Assembly: GCA_050908895.1 (NCBI GenBank)
Contig: CP171222.1
Span: forward strand, 1,798,001 to 1,862,000
DNA: 64,000 nucleotides
Direction: 5' to 3'
Source of the DNA: S5-A14a sp050908895
Lineage (GTDB): Bacteria; Bacillota; Clostridia; Peptostreptococcales; Anaerovoracaceae
How positions within the stretch are numbered: the stretch's first letter is position 1; the number at the start of each line of letters is the position of its first letter. The position numbers and the translations under genes were made by a program. The notes under the pieces are model-generated. The model saw only the letters and a list, made by a program, of their open reading frames with translations, was not told the DNA's origin and searched no databases. Positions 44,800-52,864 of the stretch are shown here, one piece after another.

Positions 44800-45594
44800 C
44801 TATCTATCTTCGATGTTAGGTTTCTTTTCCCATCCTCTTTTCTGAACTTCCTGCATTACATAGCTCATTACATGCTCTGCATATTTTCCGGGACCGAATC
44901 CGGCATCGTAACCTAGCTCCTGTGCTAGCTCGTGAGAAATACGAGGCCCTCCGCAAACTAGAACAACTTTATCACGAAGACCTTCAGCTTCGATAAGCTC
45001 AACCATCTTTGTTAAGTTAATGATATGGATATCTTTCTGAGTTACAGTCTGTGATACAAGGATCGCATCTGCATTAACTTCCTTTGCTTTTGCAATTAGC
45101 GCTTCACAAGGAACCTGTGAACCCATGTTGTAAGGTACAACGTGCTTAAATCTTTCAAGACCGAAGTGACCATGGAAGCCTTTCATCTGAATGATAGCAT
45201 CGATGCCTACTGTGTGAGCGTCAGATTCAATTGATGCTCCCACTACTACAATATCTCTCCCAATATTTTCTCCAATCCACTCTCCACACTCCACTCTGTC
45301 GAGTACGTTACCTTCTACCTTTGGAACGTTGATAGCTGTGAAGTCAATGGTTTGCTGTGCTGCACCGTATACAACAAAGAATGTGTATCCCGGAGCTAGC
45401 TCGTGGTAATATGTTACGTTTGGCTCGTCAAATCCAAGTTTCTTTACATATTGTTTTGCACACTCTTCTGCTTCCTCACCATAAGGAACAGGTAGAGTAA
45501 ATGCCATTTCAACCTTACCATCGTTTAATGTATCACCATATGGTTTTACTTTTGTTAGGTCGGCTGTTGTTAATGCTGTTTTATTCTCTGACAT
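44800..45594 (-). CDS. kamE: Lysine 5,6-aminomutase beta subunit
   Basis: The 264-residue cobalamin- and PLP-binding subunit of the enzyme that moves the terminal amino group of beta-lysine (or D-lysine) to C5. The B12 motif is SDAHTVGIDAI, with His127 as the axial ligand; Lys138 in IIQMKGFHG is 11 residues on, the spacing of the PLP lysine in characterised enzymes. A Rossmann-type B12 fold fills the C-terminal half. The product, 3,5-diaminohexanoate, is the substrate of Kdd. Last gene of the kam operon, 14 bp after kamD. Confidence 0.96.
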   Translation of the reverse strand: MSENKTALTTADLTKVKPYGDTLNDGKVEMAFTLPVPYGEEAEECAKQYVKKLGFDEPNVTYYHELAPGYTFFVVYGAAQQTIDFTAINVPKVEGNVLDRVECGEWIGENIGRDIVVVGASIESDAHTVGIDAIIQMKGFHGHFGLERFKHVVPYNMGSQVPCEALIAKAKEVNADAILVSQTVTQKDIHIINLTKMVELIEAEGLRDKVVLVCGGPRISHELAQELGYDAGFGPGKYAEHVMSYVMQEVQKRGWEKKPNIEDR

Positions 45595-45608
45595 GTTAAA
45601 CTCCCTCC

Positions 45609-47162
45609 TTATTTATGATCCATGAATAGTTTAGTAAATGGGTTGAAATAGTTTTCACCTCTTGTTGTAACACCTTCAAGACCATGTCCACCGTCTTTAG
45701 GACGTTTAACTCCACCGAATTTACCTTTTTCAATTGTTGAGAATAGACCTTCTTCTTCAACTTCTGCTAGAAGAATATCTGCCTTCTTAAGTACCTCCTG
45801 AGCTCTACTCTGGATTATACCATCTTTCTTGAATTCCACTTCATCACCAATATGCTTACAGTTATTGAATATGTACTGAGCATTTTCAATTGATAGATAT
45901 CTATCATGCATATGTGGTGTGTGGATAGCTTCAGTAAGCATTCCCTGTAATAGTAGAGACTGGCTTGACCAAATAGCTACAAGGTTAAATAATGCATCCT
46001 GAATATGACCCATAAAGATGTTGCCTGTCATGAATTTTGTAGGCGGCATATATTTCAGTCTTGCATTAGGGAAGATTTCTCTAGCCATGATAGCCTGCGA
46101 AAGTTCAAGTAGGAATCCATCCTCAGTCTTAGGATCCATTTCGAATGCGTGACCAAGACCCATCTGTTCTTCAGGAATATTTGCAAGTACAGCGAACTGT
46201 TCGTTGATGAACTGAGAAGCTGTAACTGTATGTGCTGCTTCAATAGCATCGTCAGTTGTAAGGTAATTATCCTCACCTGAGTTGAAGATGATTCCACAGT
46301 ATCCGATGATGACTCTGGACATAAACTGATCAACAAGAGTTCTCTGCATGTTGATGTCTCTGAACAAAATACCGTATATTGCATCGTTTAGCATTACGTC
46401 TAGTCTTTCTAGAGCACCCATAGCCGCGATTTCAGGCATGCACATTCCGGAAGAATAGTTACAAAGTCTGATATATCTACCAACTTCCTCTCCTACTTCG
46501 TCCAGTGCTTTTCTCATGATTCTAAAGTTTTCCTGTGTAGCATATGTTCCTCCAAAACCCTCTGTTGTAGCACCGTACGGTACATAATCAAGTAGAGACT
46601 GTGCAGTTGTTCTTATTACAGCGATTATATCTGCACCCTGTTTTGCTGCTGCCTGAGCCTGTACCACGTCTTCATAGATGTTACCAGTAGCTACGATAAC
46701 GTATAGATATGGTTCCGGCCCGGAGCCTATAGTATCTAGATACTCCTGACGTTTAGCCTTCTGAGCATCAATTCTCTCAAAAGTCTTCTTAATAGCCGGC
46801 TGTAGTGCAGCTTCAGCTTCTTCCATACTACATGTAGGAAGTTTTGTGATTTCTAGCTTACCCTGTCCAATTTCTTCAGCAATTTCCTGAGGCTCTTTGC
46901 CTGTTTGTACAATTGCATTACCAATCCAATATGCAACACCTGTTGATAGTGCTCCTGCATCCTTGATATGATCTACAACCACATTTGGCAATGGATTATC
47001 AACATCGTCCACCCCGTCGATGCCCAAAAGTCTTAAGATTGTTCTCTCAGTTGATACTGTCGTGTGTCTGGCAATGAAGTCTTGCATATCTTTTGCGATA
47101 TTTCTCGCATGATTTCTTGCGCTTTCAACAACCTTAAAATCAAGATTTAGTTTGCTTTTCAT
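45609..47162 (-). CDS. kamD: Lysine 5,6-aminomutase alpha subunit
   Basis: The 517-residue TIM-barrel catalytic subunit paired with KamE. Characteristic segments are LLGIDGVDDVDNPLPNVVVDH, GGTYATQENFRIMRKALDE and FNSGEDNYLTTDDAIEAAHTV. Length agrees with known KamD (about 516). It carries out adenosylcobalamin-dependent radical rearrangement together with PLP bound by KamE. AAGGAG precedes ATG; the gene lies 10 bp after kamC. Confidence 0.96.
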   Translation of the reverse strand: MKSKLNLDFKVVESARNHARNIAKDMQDFIARHTTVSTERTILRLLGIDGVDDVDNPLPNVVVDHIKDAGALSTGVAYWIGNAIVQTGKEPQEIAEEIGQGKLEITKLPTCSMEEAEAALQPAIKKTFERIDAQKAKRQEYLDTIGSGPEPYLYVIVATGNIYEDVVQAQAAAKQGADIIAVIRTTAQSLLDYVPYGATTEGFGGTYATQENFRIMRKALDEVGEEVGRYIRLCNYSSGMCMPEIAAMGALERLDVMLNDAIYGILFRDINMQRTLVDQFMSRVIIGYCGIIFNSGEDNYLTTDDAIEAAHTVTASQFINEQFAVLANIPEEQMGLGHAFEMDPKTEDGFLLELSQAIMAREIFPNARLKYMPPTKFMTGNIFMGHIQDALFNLVAIWSSQSLLLQGMLTEAIHTPHMHDRYLSIENAQYIFNNCKHIGDEVEFKKDGIIQSRAQEVLKKADILLAEVEEEGLFSTIEKGKFGGVKRPKDGGHGLEGVTTRGENYFNPFTKLFMDHK

Positions 47163-47172
47163 TTTTTACTCC

Positions 47173-48930
47173 TTACTTAATATATTTTTTTGCCCCATCT
47201 ATTATCTCTTTGCTAATTCCTAGCATCTTAGCAATATTTAGGGCATCCTTTGGCACTTCTCCTACTTTTTCTACTCTACGCAGTCTATAATCCATGTATT
47301 TCGATATTATATTTATCCTATCACGACGATTAGCATACCTGATTTCTCGATCAAGAAGGTTAAAATCTGCACCGGACAAGCCTCTAACTTGCATGTTTAC
47401 AACCCCTTCTTTTTCTGTAACAGTTTCAAAATGCGTTGTGATTAGGGAAATATACGGTTTAACAATCAGATAGTCAACGATTGATTTTGTTAAGGCAAGC
47501 CCCTCAATAGGGTTTGTACCACTCGCAATTTCATCAATTAAAATCATCGATCTATCAGTTCCATAGTCTAGAATTTGTTTTAATTCTTCCATCTCAGAAC
47601 CAAAAGAAGATAATCCCCTTTCCACAGATTGACTATCACCTATTAAAATATGTATATAATTTGAAAGCCCAATTCTTGCACTTTTTGCAGGAACAAAGAA
47701 TCCGTAATGAGCTAAAATAGCTACTTGTCCGGACAGCTTTAGGGAAATTGTTTTTCCACCCATATTTGCACCTGTTATGCAAGTTACTCCATCCTTTAAT
47801 TCAATGGAAATAGGACAAAATTCTTTACCTTTTGAGTGAAGAATCCCTTCAACCTGTAAATTTCTTGCATCCGTAAATTCTACGACATGTTCGTCTACAA
47901 TTTCAGGTTTAACAAGTTTTCGTTTTATTGAGAAAATTGCTTTTGCTATGTCGAACTCAAGTTTGCCCATTATCTGACAGTTTCTTGCAATTACATCTTT
48001 ATATTCAGCAATTTTACGGGAAAGTTTTTCTGCTATAATTTCTTCTTCATTTTCTATTTTTACGTTAAGGTCTTCAATTTTATGAGTATAACTGTGAACC
48101 TCAGGACTTGCCTTGAGTTTAAAAGTTATGCTCATATAATCTTGACTTGATTCCTCTAGAAGATCTATGAATTTAATTTTTTCTAAATCCGGATTTGACC
48201 TTGCTACCACTATATCAAACTTAGGAGTCAGGCAAACACCCTCATTCCGGCGAAGGTCTTCCCTCGACTGCTTCTGAGCTCGTCTTATGCTTAACTCTAA
48301 GTCTCTTTTTTCTTTTCTATAGGATGCTAATTTAGGACTAAACTCATCATAAATATAGAAAGTATTCATGCGGTCCTTCCTCGGATCCAGTTCATCTAAT
48401 AAATCCTCTGTATCCTCTAAGAAATACTTCTCCGGGATTACAACATCATTGAGATTTGATTGTGATTTCTCTGAGGAAGAGGTTAAATCTTCAGCGTCTG
48501 AAGCATTGTCTTTCTTCATATCTTTTACACATCCACAGGCACTGTGATAATCTCCAACCTCTTTTTCTTTTGTAAGCTTAAGAAGTTGTCTCATCTGTAG
48601 AAGAAGAGATTTAACCTCATGAATTTCAACAATGGAGAGATTATTCTTATCACTCTTTAAAACAGTATTTAAGGAATCTTTTACTTCCATAAATACTTCT
48701 TGTATCTTGTCGTTAAGCTTTGGATATGATTTTACAAATTCAATTATCTTCTCTAAATTATCAAGTTCTGCCCTTAGCTGATCTTCCTGTCCCGGGAAAA
48801 AAGGTTTATTTTCCTTCATAGCTTTCCTACCAAATGGAGACATAATTTCCATTTGGAGCATTACGTAATCAAGCCCAAGTTCTGATCTTGATTTTACGTT
48901 GGCTAGTCTTCTATTGGCATCTTTTTTCAT
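47173..48930 (-). CDS. kamC: MutS-like ATPase of the lysine 5,6-aminomutase reactivase (KamC)
   Basis: A 585-residue protein with a MutS-type ABC ATPase: Walker A TCITGANMGGKTISLK, signature-like GLSSFGSEMEELKQIL, and Walker B MILIDEIASGTNPIEG. The mismatch-recognition domain of true MutS is absent, so this is not a DNA-repair MutS. Genes of this kind are conserved between kamA and kamD in lysine fermenters and are assigned to reactivation of cobalamin-inactivated lysine 5,6-aminomutase together with KamB. Position and spacing (2 bp after kamB) fit. The reactivase role comes from family knowledge, not from this sequence. Confidence 0.88.
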   Translation of the reverse strand: MKKDANRRLANVKSRSELGLDYVMLQMEIMSPFGRKAMKENKPFFPGQEDQLRAELDNLEKIIEFVKSYPKLNDKIQEVFMEVKDSLNTVLKSDKNNLSIVEIHEVKSLLLQMRQLLKLTKEKEVGDYHSACGCVKDMKKDNASDAEDLTSSSEKSQSNLNDVVIPEKYFLEDTEDLLDELDPRKDRMNTFYIYDEFSPKLASYRKEKRDLELSIRRAQKQSREDLRRNEGVCLTPKFDIVVARSNPDLEKIKFIDLLEESSQDYMSITFKLKASPEVHSYTHKIEDLNVKIENEEEIIAEKLSRKIAEYKDVIARNCQIMGKLEFDIAKAIFSIKRKLVKPEIVDEHVVEFTDARNLQVEGILHSKGKEFCPISIELKDGVTCITGANMGGKTISLKLSGQVAILAHYGFFVPAKSARIGLSNYIHILIGDSQSVERGLSSFGSEMEELKQILDYGTDRSMILIDEIASGTNPIEGLALTKSIVDYLIVKPYISLITTHFETVTEKEGVVNMQVRGLSGADFNLLDREIRYANRRDRINIISKYMDYRLRRVEKVGEVPKDALNIAKMLGISKEIIDGAKKYIK

Positions 48931-48932
48931 TT

Positions 48933-49952
48933 TTACATCCTTACATCTATTACCGGTATATCAGGTATTGCCTTTTTCATTTCTTCTAAAAGAATCCTGT
49001 TATCGAAAGTATATCCGGACGGTGACCAAGGATTAACTGTTATCAGTGCAATTTTAATTTGCTTTAAAACTGAAAGTGTAAATCCTCTCTTTTTTAATTT
49101 TCCCCAATCCATTGGATTGATAAAAATCTTTGTCGGATCCTTTAATACAAATTCCACCTGCTTTAACTTCTTAGTGGAGATTTCATCTATTACACTATTA
49201 GTGAAAGCTCCGGGGATATAGACATACTTAGTATCTTCATCAATAGCCTCATCAATATATCTTGCAGATCCAAGGCCCGTTGCTAAATCCAGTTTTGCAA
49301 CTTCGCCGTTTTCCTTTACGATCATTACCTTATCATCAAAATATGATTCTTCAATGACCTCTCTATAAAGCCCATCTTCTAGCTCTTTTGTTGAATAAAG
49401 ACCTACAACATGAGCTGTCTCCTCCACCATTTTTTCCATCCTCCGCGATATAACCGCTCCAGTGGCAAGGATAATTGCGTCCGAAGTATCTGGTGAGGCT
49501 ATAGTCTTTCTGTCTATAGCTCCATCTATAATGACAAGCTCGCAGCCCTCATCTAGCATATCATCACAAAGCATTTTTTGTTCTGAATTTATGACTGGTC
49601 CGGCTACCTGAACATAACCTGCATCTCTTACTCTGCAGATTAGCAGAGTACCTATAGCAGTTGAATAGGAAGTTCTTCTTATAACTTCAAGCCCTGCATC
49701 TGAAAGCTCATACAAAAACTCAGGAACTGCCACAAGAGTATCTACATCCAAATAAACTCTAGGTTTTTCCGTTCCCGTAACAAGATCCTGGCTTTCACCA
49801 TCACGCCCAGTGGAAGTTATTCCTAATTTCAAGCCTTCATCCATTGCCTCTTCTATTAAATAGTTTAGCGCAGTGGTTTTTCCAGCATTTTTTGACATTC
49901 CAACTATGGATAACGTCTTATATTTTTTTGCCAATTCAGAAAGCAGTGCCAT
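48933..49952 (-). CDS. kamB: Lysine 5,6-aminomutase reactivase subunit KamB
   Basis: A 339-residue protein with a P-loop near its N-terminus (SIVGMSKNAGKTTALNYL) and an acidic nucleotide-domain motif LVIIDGAIDRKT. It belongs to the conserved KamB family found only in lysine-fermenting anaerobes. It is thought to work with the KamC ATPase in restoring the cofactor of KamDE. AAGGGG precedes the ATG. It is separated from kamA by 124 bp containing a stem-loop. Confidence 0.85.
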   Translation of the reverse strand: MALLSELAKKYKTLSIVGMSKNAGKTTALNYLIEEAMDEGLKLGITSTGRDGESQDLVTGTEKPRVYLDVDTLVAVPEFLYELSDAGLEVIRRTSYSTAIGTLLICRVRDAGYVQVAGPVINSEQKMLCDDMLDEGCELVIIDGAIDRKTIASPDTSDAIILATGAVISRRMEKMVEETAHVVGLYSTKELEDGLYREVIEESYFDDKVMIVKENGEVAKLDLATGLGSARYIDEAIDEDTKYVYIPGAFTNSVIDEISTKKLKQVEFVLKDPTKIFINPMDWGKLKKRGFTLSVLKQIKIALITVNPWSPSGYTFDNRILLEEMKKAIPDIPVIDVRM

Positions 49953-50010
49953 ATAAACCCCTTAAAAGTAACATCTGTAGTTTATTTTTCTAAACAAATA
50001 TTTTTGAAAA

Positions 50011-50041
50011 TTGCACCTACGGGAGTGCCCCATAGGTGCAA
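50011..50041 (-). terminator. Stem-loop between kamA and kamB
   Basis: TTGCACCTA pairs with TAGGTGCAA, with GGG/CCC continuing inward, and TTTTC follows on the minus strand. It is well formed but the U tract is short. Partial termination here would make kamA more abundant than kamBCDE. Confidence 0.65.
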
Positions 50042-50076
50042 CTAAAATTCTTAAGCATTAAGCCACATGTCTTGAA

Positions 50077-51336
50077 CTAGTGCTCGTTTCTCTCGTGTCT
50101 AGCAAGATGAGCCGGCTCCATGGATTTGATCTGAAGACCTTCTCCAAGAGCTGAAACTCCTGAAACTTTAATTGCTTCTCTACCGTTTCTGTAGTTAAAG
50201 TTGCATTTAACCGGTGGTAGTTGTGGCTGTGTATAAGTAGTGATAACACCTTCATAGTTTCTTAGAATTACCTTGTCAGGTGTCTGAGAAATTACGTACT
50301 GAGGCATTACCGGAGTCTTACCACCACCACCAGGAGCATCGATTACGAATGTAGGTACGCAGTATCCTGAAGTATGGCCTCTTAGACCTTCCATGATTTC
50401 CAGACCCTTAGCCATTGTAGTTCTGAAGTGCTCAATACCGATTGATAGGTCACAGATATAGATATAGTAAGGTCTAACTCTATTCATAGCTAGTTCGTGT
50501 ACTAAATCCATCATGATTGTCTTGTCATCATTAATTCCTCTTAAAAGTACAGACTGGTTACCTAGAGGGATACCAGCGTCAGCTAATTTTCTTAGAGCTT
50601 CTTTAGCTGTGTCTGTAATTTCCTGTGGGTGATTAAAGTGAGTGTTTAACCAAATTGGGTGATATTTCTTTAGCATGTTAACCAATTTGTCAGTGATTCT
50701 CATTGGCATAACAACCGGTACTCTTGAACCGATTCTTACGATTTCTACATGAGGAATCTGTCTTAATTCGCTGATGATATACTCTAGAGTATCGTCTTCA
50801 ACAAGAAGAGCATCTCCACCTGAAAGAAGTACGTCTCTTACTTCTGGAGTTCTCTTGATGTATGCAATACATGCATCAATATCTTCTCTTGATCTTGCAC
50901 CATCAGTCTCTCCTGCAAGTCTTCTTCTTGTGCAGTGTCTGCAATACATTGAACATTGGTCAGTGATTAAGAAAAGGACTCTATCTGGATATCTGTGAGT
51001 TAATCCAGGAGCCGGGGAATCAGCATCTTCGTGTAGCGGATCCGCATCATCAGCTTCTGATCTGTGCATTTCAAGGATTGTAGGAACCGCCTGCATTCTT
51101 ACTGGATCTGTAGGATCGTCCGGATCCATTAAAGATGCATAGTAAGGTGTAATACCTACTCTGAATCCATCCATTACTTTTTCAATATCAGCCTTTTCCT
51201 GTTCAGTTAGGTTTACAACTTTGCAAATGTCTTCTACAGTTGATAGTCTGTGAGAAACCTGCCAGTGCCAATCGTTCCACTGCTCATCAGTTACGTCCTT
51301 GAATAGAGGAATATCTTTCCAATTTCTAATTGCCAT
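50077..51336 (-). CDS. kamA: L-lysine 2,3-aminomutase
   Basis: The 419-residue radical-SAM, PLP-dependent enzyme that converts L-lysine to L-beta-lysine, the first step of lysine fermentation. The 4Fe-4S motif is CSMYCRHC (Cys128, 132, 135) and PLP lies on the Lys of PGGGGKTPVMP. A family arginine-rich region (TRRRLAGETDGARSREDI) follows the cluster. The length equals the clostridial enzyme (about 416). AAGGAG precedes ATG. It has its own promoter at 51373-51401. Confidence 0.97.
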   Translation of the reverse strand: MAIRNWKDIPLFKDVTDEQWNDWHWQVSHRLSTVEDICKVVNLTEQEKADIEKVMDGFRVGITPYYASLMDPDDPTDPVRMQAVPTILEMHRSEADDADPLHEDADSPAPGLTHRYPDRVLFLITDQCSMYCRHCTRRRLAGETDGARSREDIDACIAYIKRTPEVRDVLLSGGDALLVEDDTLEYIISELRQIPHVEIVRIGSRVPVVMPMRITDKLVNMLKKYHPIWLNTHFNHPQEITDTAKEALRKLADAGIPLGNQSVLLRGINDDKTIMMDLVHELAMNRVRPYYIYICDLSIGIEHFRTTMAKGLEIMEGLRGHTSGYCVPTFVIDAPGGGGKTPVMPQYVISQTPDKVILRNYEGVITTYTQPQLPPVKCNFNYRNGREAIKVSGVSALGEGLQIKSMEPAHLARHERNEH

Positions 51337-51372
51337 AATATAATTCTCCTTATATTTTTGGTTTAATAACCT

Positions 51373-51401
51373 TGTATAAATTTATAGAATCTTTTGAACA
51401 A
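51373..51401 (-). promoter_or_regulatory. Promoter of kamA
   Basis: On the minus strand TTGTTC (51396-51401) and TATACA (51373-51378) are exactly 17 bp apart, just downstream of the kdd terminator. No -24/-12 element is visible in this gap. Confidence 0.55.
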
Positions 51402-51475
51402 AATTCACCTTCGCATTACCTAATAGACCTTGAGCGATAGGCTGTTTTGTTCCAAAAGCAATTCTCAAAAACATT

Positions 51476-51500
51476 CCCCACCCGAGATAATCGGGCAGGG
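51476..51500 (-). terminator. Terminator after the first kdd
   Basis: CCC-GCCCGA and TCGGG-GGG pair around TTATC with one unpaired T on each side. GAATGTTTTTG follows on the minus strand. It separates kdd from kamA. Confidence 0.78.
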
Positions 51501-51525
51501 ATAATATTCAGTTGCAATTACTTGC

Positions 51526-52560
51526 TTATGCGTACATCTCGTTGAACAGATTTCTTAGACCTTCATGTTCTCTTAGAATCTGTAGAGTAATTTCCGCATG
51601 TCCTTTAGTATATCCGTTACCGATAATCATATCAACGTCTTTACCTACACCTTCTGCACCAAGGGCAGCCTTTGTGAAGCTTGTTGCCATTGAGAAGAAG
51701 TAAACAAGACCTGTGTCCTTACAAGCAAGGATTGAAGCCATTTCTGTATTCTCAATGTTAACGTTGTTGATTACGATATCGCAAAGTTCACCATCTGTAA
51801 GTTCCATAATCTTGTTGTACATTGCAACAGCATCAGTAGCATCTAAGTGGAAATATTCGTCAGCTAGATCTAACTTCTTAGCTCTTTCTTCTGACTTAGG
51901 TGATCCTGCACAGCAGATAACTTTACCAGTTACACCAGCTCTCTTCTTTGCTTCATACAGGCATAGTAGACCTGATTTTCCGCCACCACCGATTACTAGA
52001 ACTGTATCGCCAGGTTTAACTAGCTTAGCAGTCTGAGCAGGTGCTCCAGCTACGTCAAGAGCTGAAAGTGCAAGTCCTTCCGGAAGATCTTCTGGAAGTT
52101 TAGCATAAATTCCACTCTGGAACAAAATAGCCTGACCTTTAATATCAACCTGGTCAATGTCAGGTCTTACTGCAAGGATTTCTTCAATTACAAGTGGAGT
52201 TAGTGATAGTGAAACTAGTGTAGCAATTTTGTCCCCTACAGCTAGATCTCCTTCATAATTTTCTCCGATTTCTTTAACTGTTCCGATAAGCATTCCACCG
52301 GAACCGGTCCATGGATTCTTATGCTTCCCTGCTTTTTCAACGATACCTAGCATAATCTTCTTAATTTCTTCTACATCTCCACCTGCTCTCTTTTCGATTT
52401 CAGTGAAAGAAGCAGAGTCAATGTTAAGAGTTTTAACATCGATTAGTACTTCATTATCGTAAATTTCCATTGTGTTATCAATTACATCTGCTGGCTGTGG
52501 TAAAACACCTTTTGGTGAAATTACACGATGAGTTCCGTAAGGGCATCCTTTCTTCTGCAT
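51526..52560 (-). CDS. kdd: L-erythro-3,5-diaminohexanoate dehydrogenase
   Basis: A 344-residue enzyme oxidising 3,5-diaminohexanoate to 3-keto-5-aminohexanoate with NAD(P)+ and releasing ammonia, the third step of lysine fermentation. The N-terminal conserved block is YGTHRVISPKGVLPQPADV; NPWTGSGGMLIGTV and the dinucleotide motif TVLVIGGGGKSGLLCLY follow. Start 52560 follows GGAGGA; a longer reading adds 16 residues. It precedes kamA on the same strand but has its own terminator. A close paralogue lies at 60.5 kb. Confidence 0.93.
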   Translation of the reverse strand: MQKKGCPYGTHRVISPKGVLPQPADVIDNTMEIYDNEVLIDVKTLNIDSASFTEIEKRAGGDVEEIKKIMLGIVEKAGKHKNPWTGSGGMLIGTVKEIGENYEGDLAVGDKIATLVSLSLTPLVIEEILAVRPDIDQVDIKGQAILFQSGIYAKLPEDLPEGLALSALDVAGAPAQTAKLVKPGDTVLVIGGGGKSGLLCLYEAKKRAGVTGKVICCAGSPKSEERAKKLDLADEYFHLDATDAVAMYNKIMELTDGELCDIVINNVNIENTEMASILACKDTGLVYFFSMATSFTKAALGAEGVGKDVDMIIGNGYTKGHAEITLQILREHEGLRNLFNEMYA

Positions 52561-52619
52561 TGTTACATCCTCCTCAAATAAATAAAATAAGTTATTTTTT
52601 ATTCTCAACTTTTACGTTA

Positions 52620-52648
52620 ATTATATATCTTTTAAAATGTCTTGTCTA
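52620..52648 (-). promoter_or_regulatory. Sigma-A-type promoter of the first kdd
   Basis: On the minus strand TAGACA (52643-52648) and a perfect TATAAT (52620-52625) are 17 bp apart, about 60 bp before the kdd ATG. The rest of 52561-52864 holds A/T-rich DNA and the opp terminator; no additional gene is seen. Confidence 0.7.
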
Positions 52649-52793
52649 TTTGAGGAAATATTTTTTTTGCTTGCAAATTTTCGAAATAACAATCGAACCG
52701 TTTTGTGTTCATTTTTACATTTTTATTTTATTTTTTTGCATAATTATCATAGTTCTCTACGGAAATCACAGGCTAAAATAGGTTATACAACAC

Positions 52794-52825
52794 CAAAAGA
52801 CCGAGCATTTTTGCTCGGTCTTTTG
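52794..52825. terminator. Terminator of the opp operon
   Basis: CAAAAGACCGAGC pairs perfectly with GCTCGGTCTTTTG (13 bp) around six bases. It lies 40 bp after the oppA stop and has A/T runs on both sides. Confidence 0.9.
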
Positions 52826-52864
52826 ATTTACTTATCCAAAATAGTCTTGAAATTTATTTAAAAA

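Noticed and set aside
47173..48930. DNA mismatch repair MutS or MutS2
   Set aside because: The ATPase domain is MutS-like, but mismatch-recognition and Smr domains are absent and the gene is embedded between kamB and kamD.
52679..52697. TTCGAA-like boxes upstream of the first kdd, compared with TTCGAA boxes at 61639 and 61655 upstream of the second
   Set aside because: The core is short, self-palindromic and common; spacing between boxes differs in the two regions, so a shared operator is not supported.
52676..52740. Possible -24/-12 element upstream of the first kdd (TTGCA-type boxes at about 52672 and 52736)
   Set aside because: Neither has GG at the -24 position with correct spacing; a clear sigma-A promoter lies closer to the gene.
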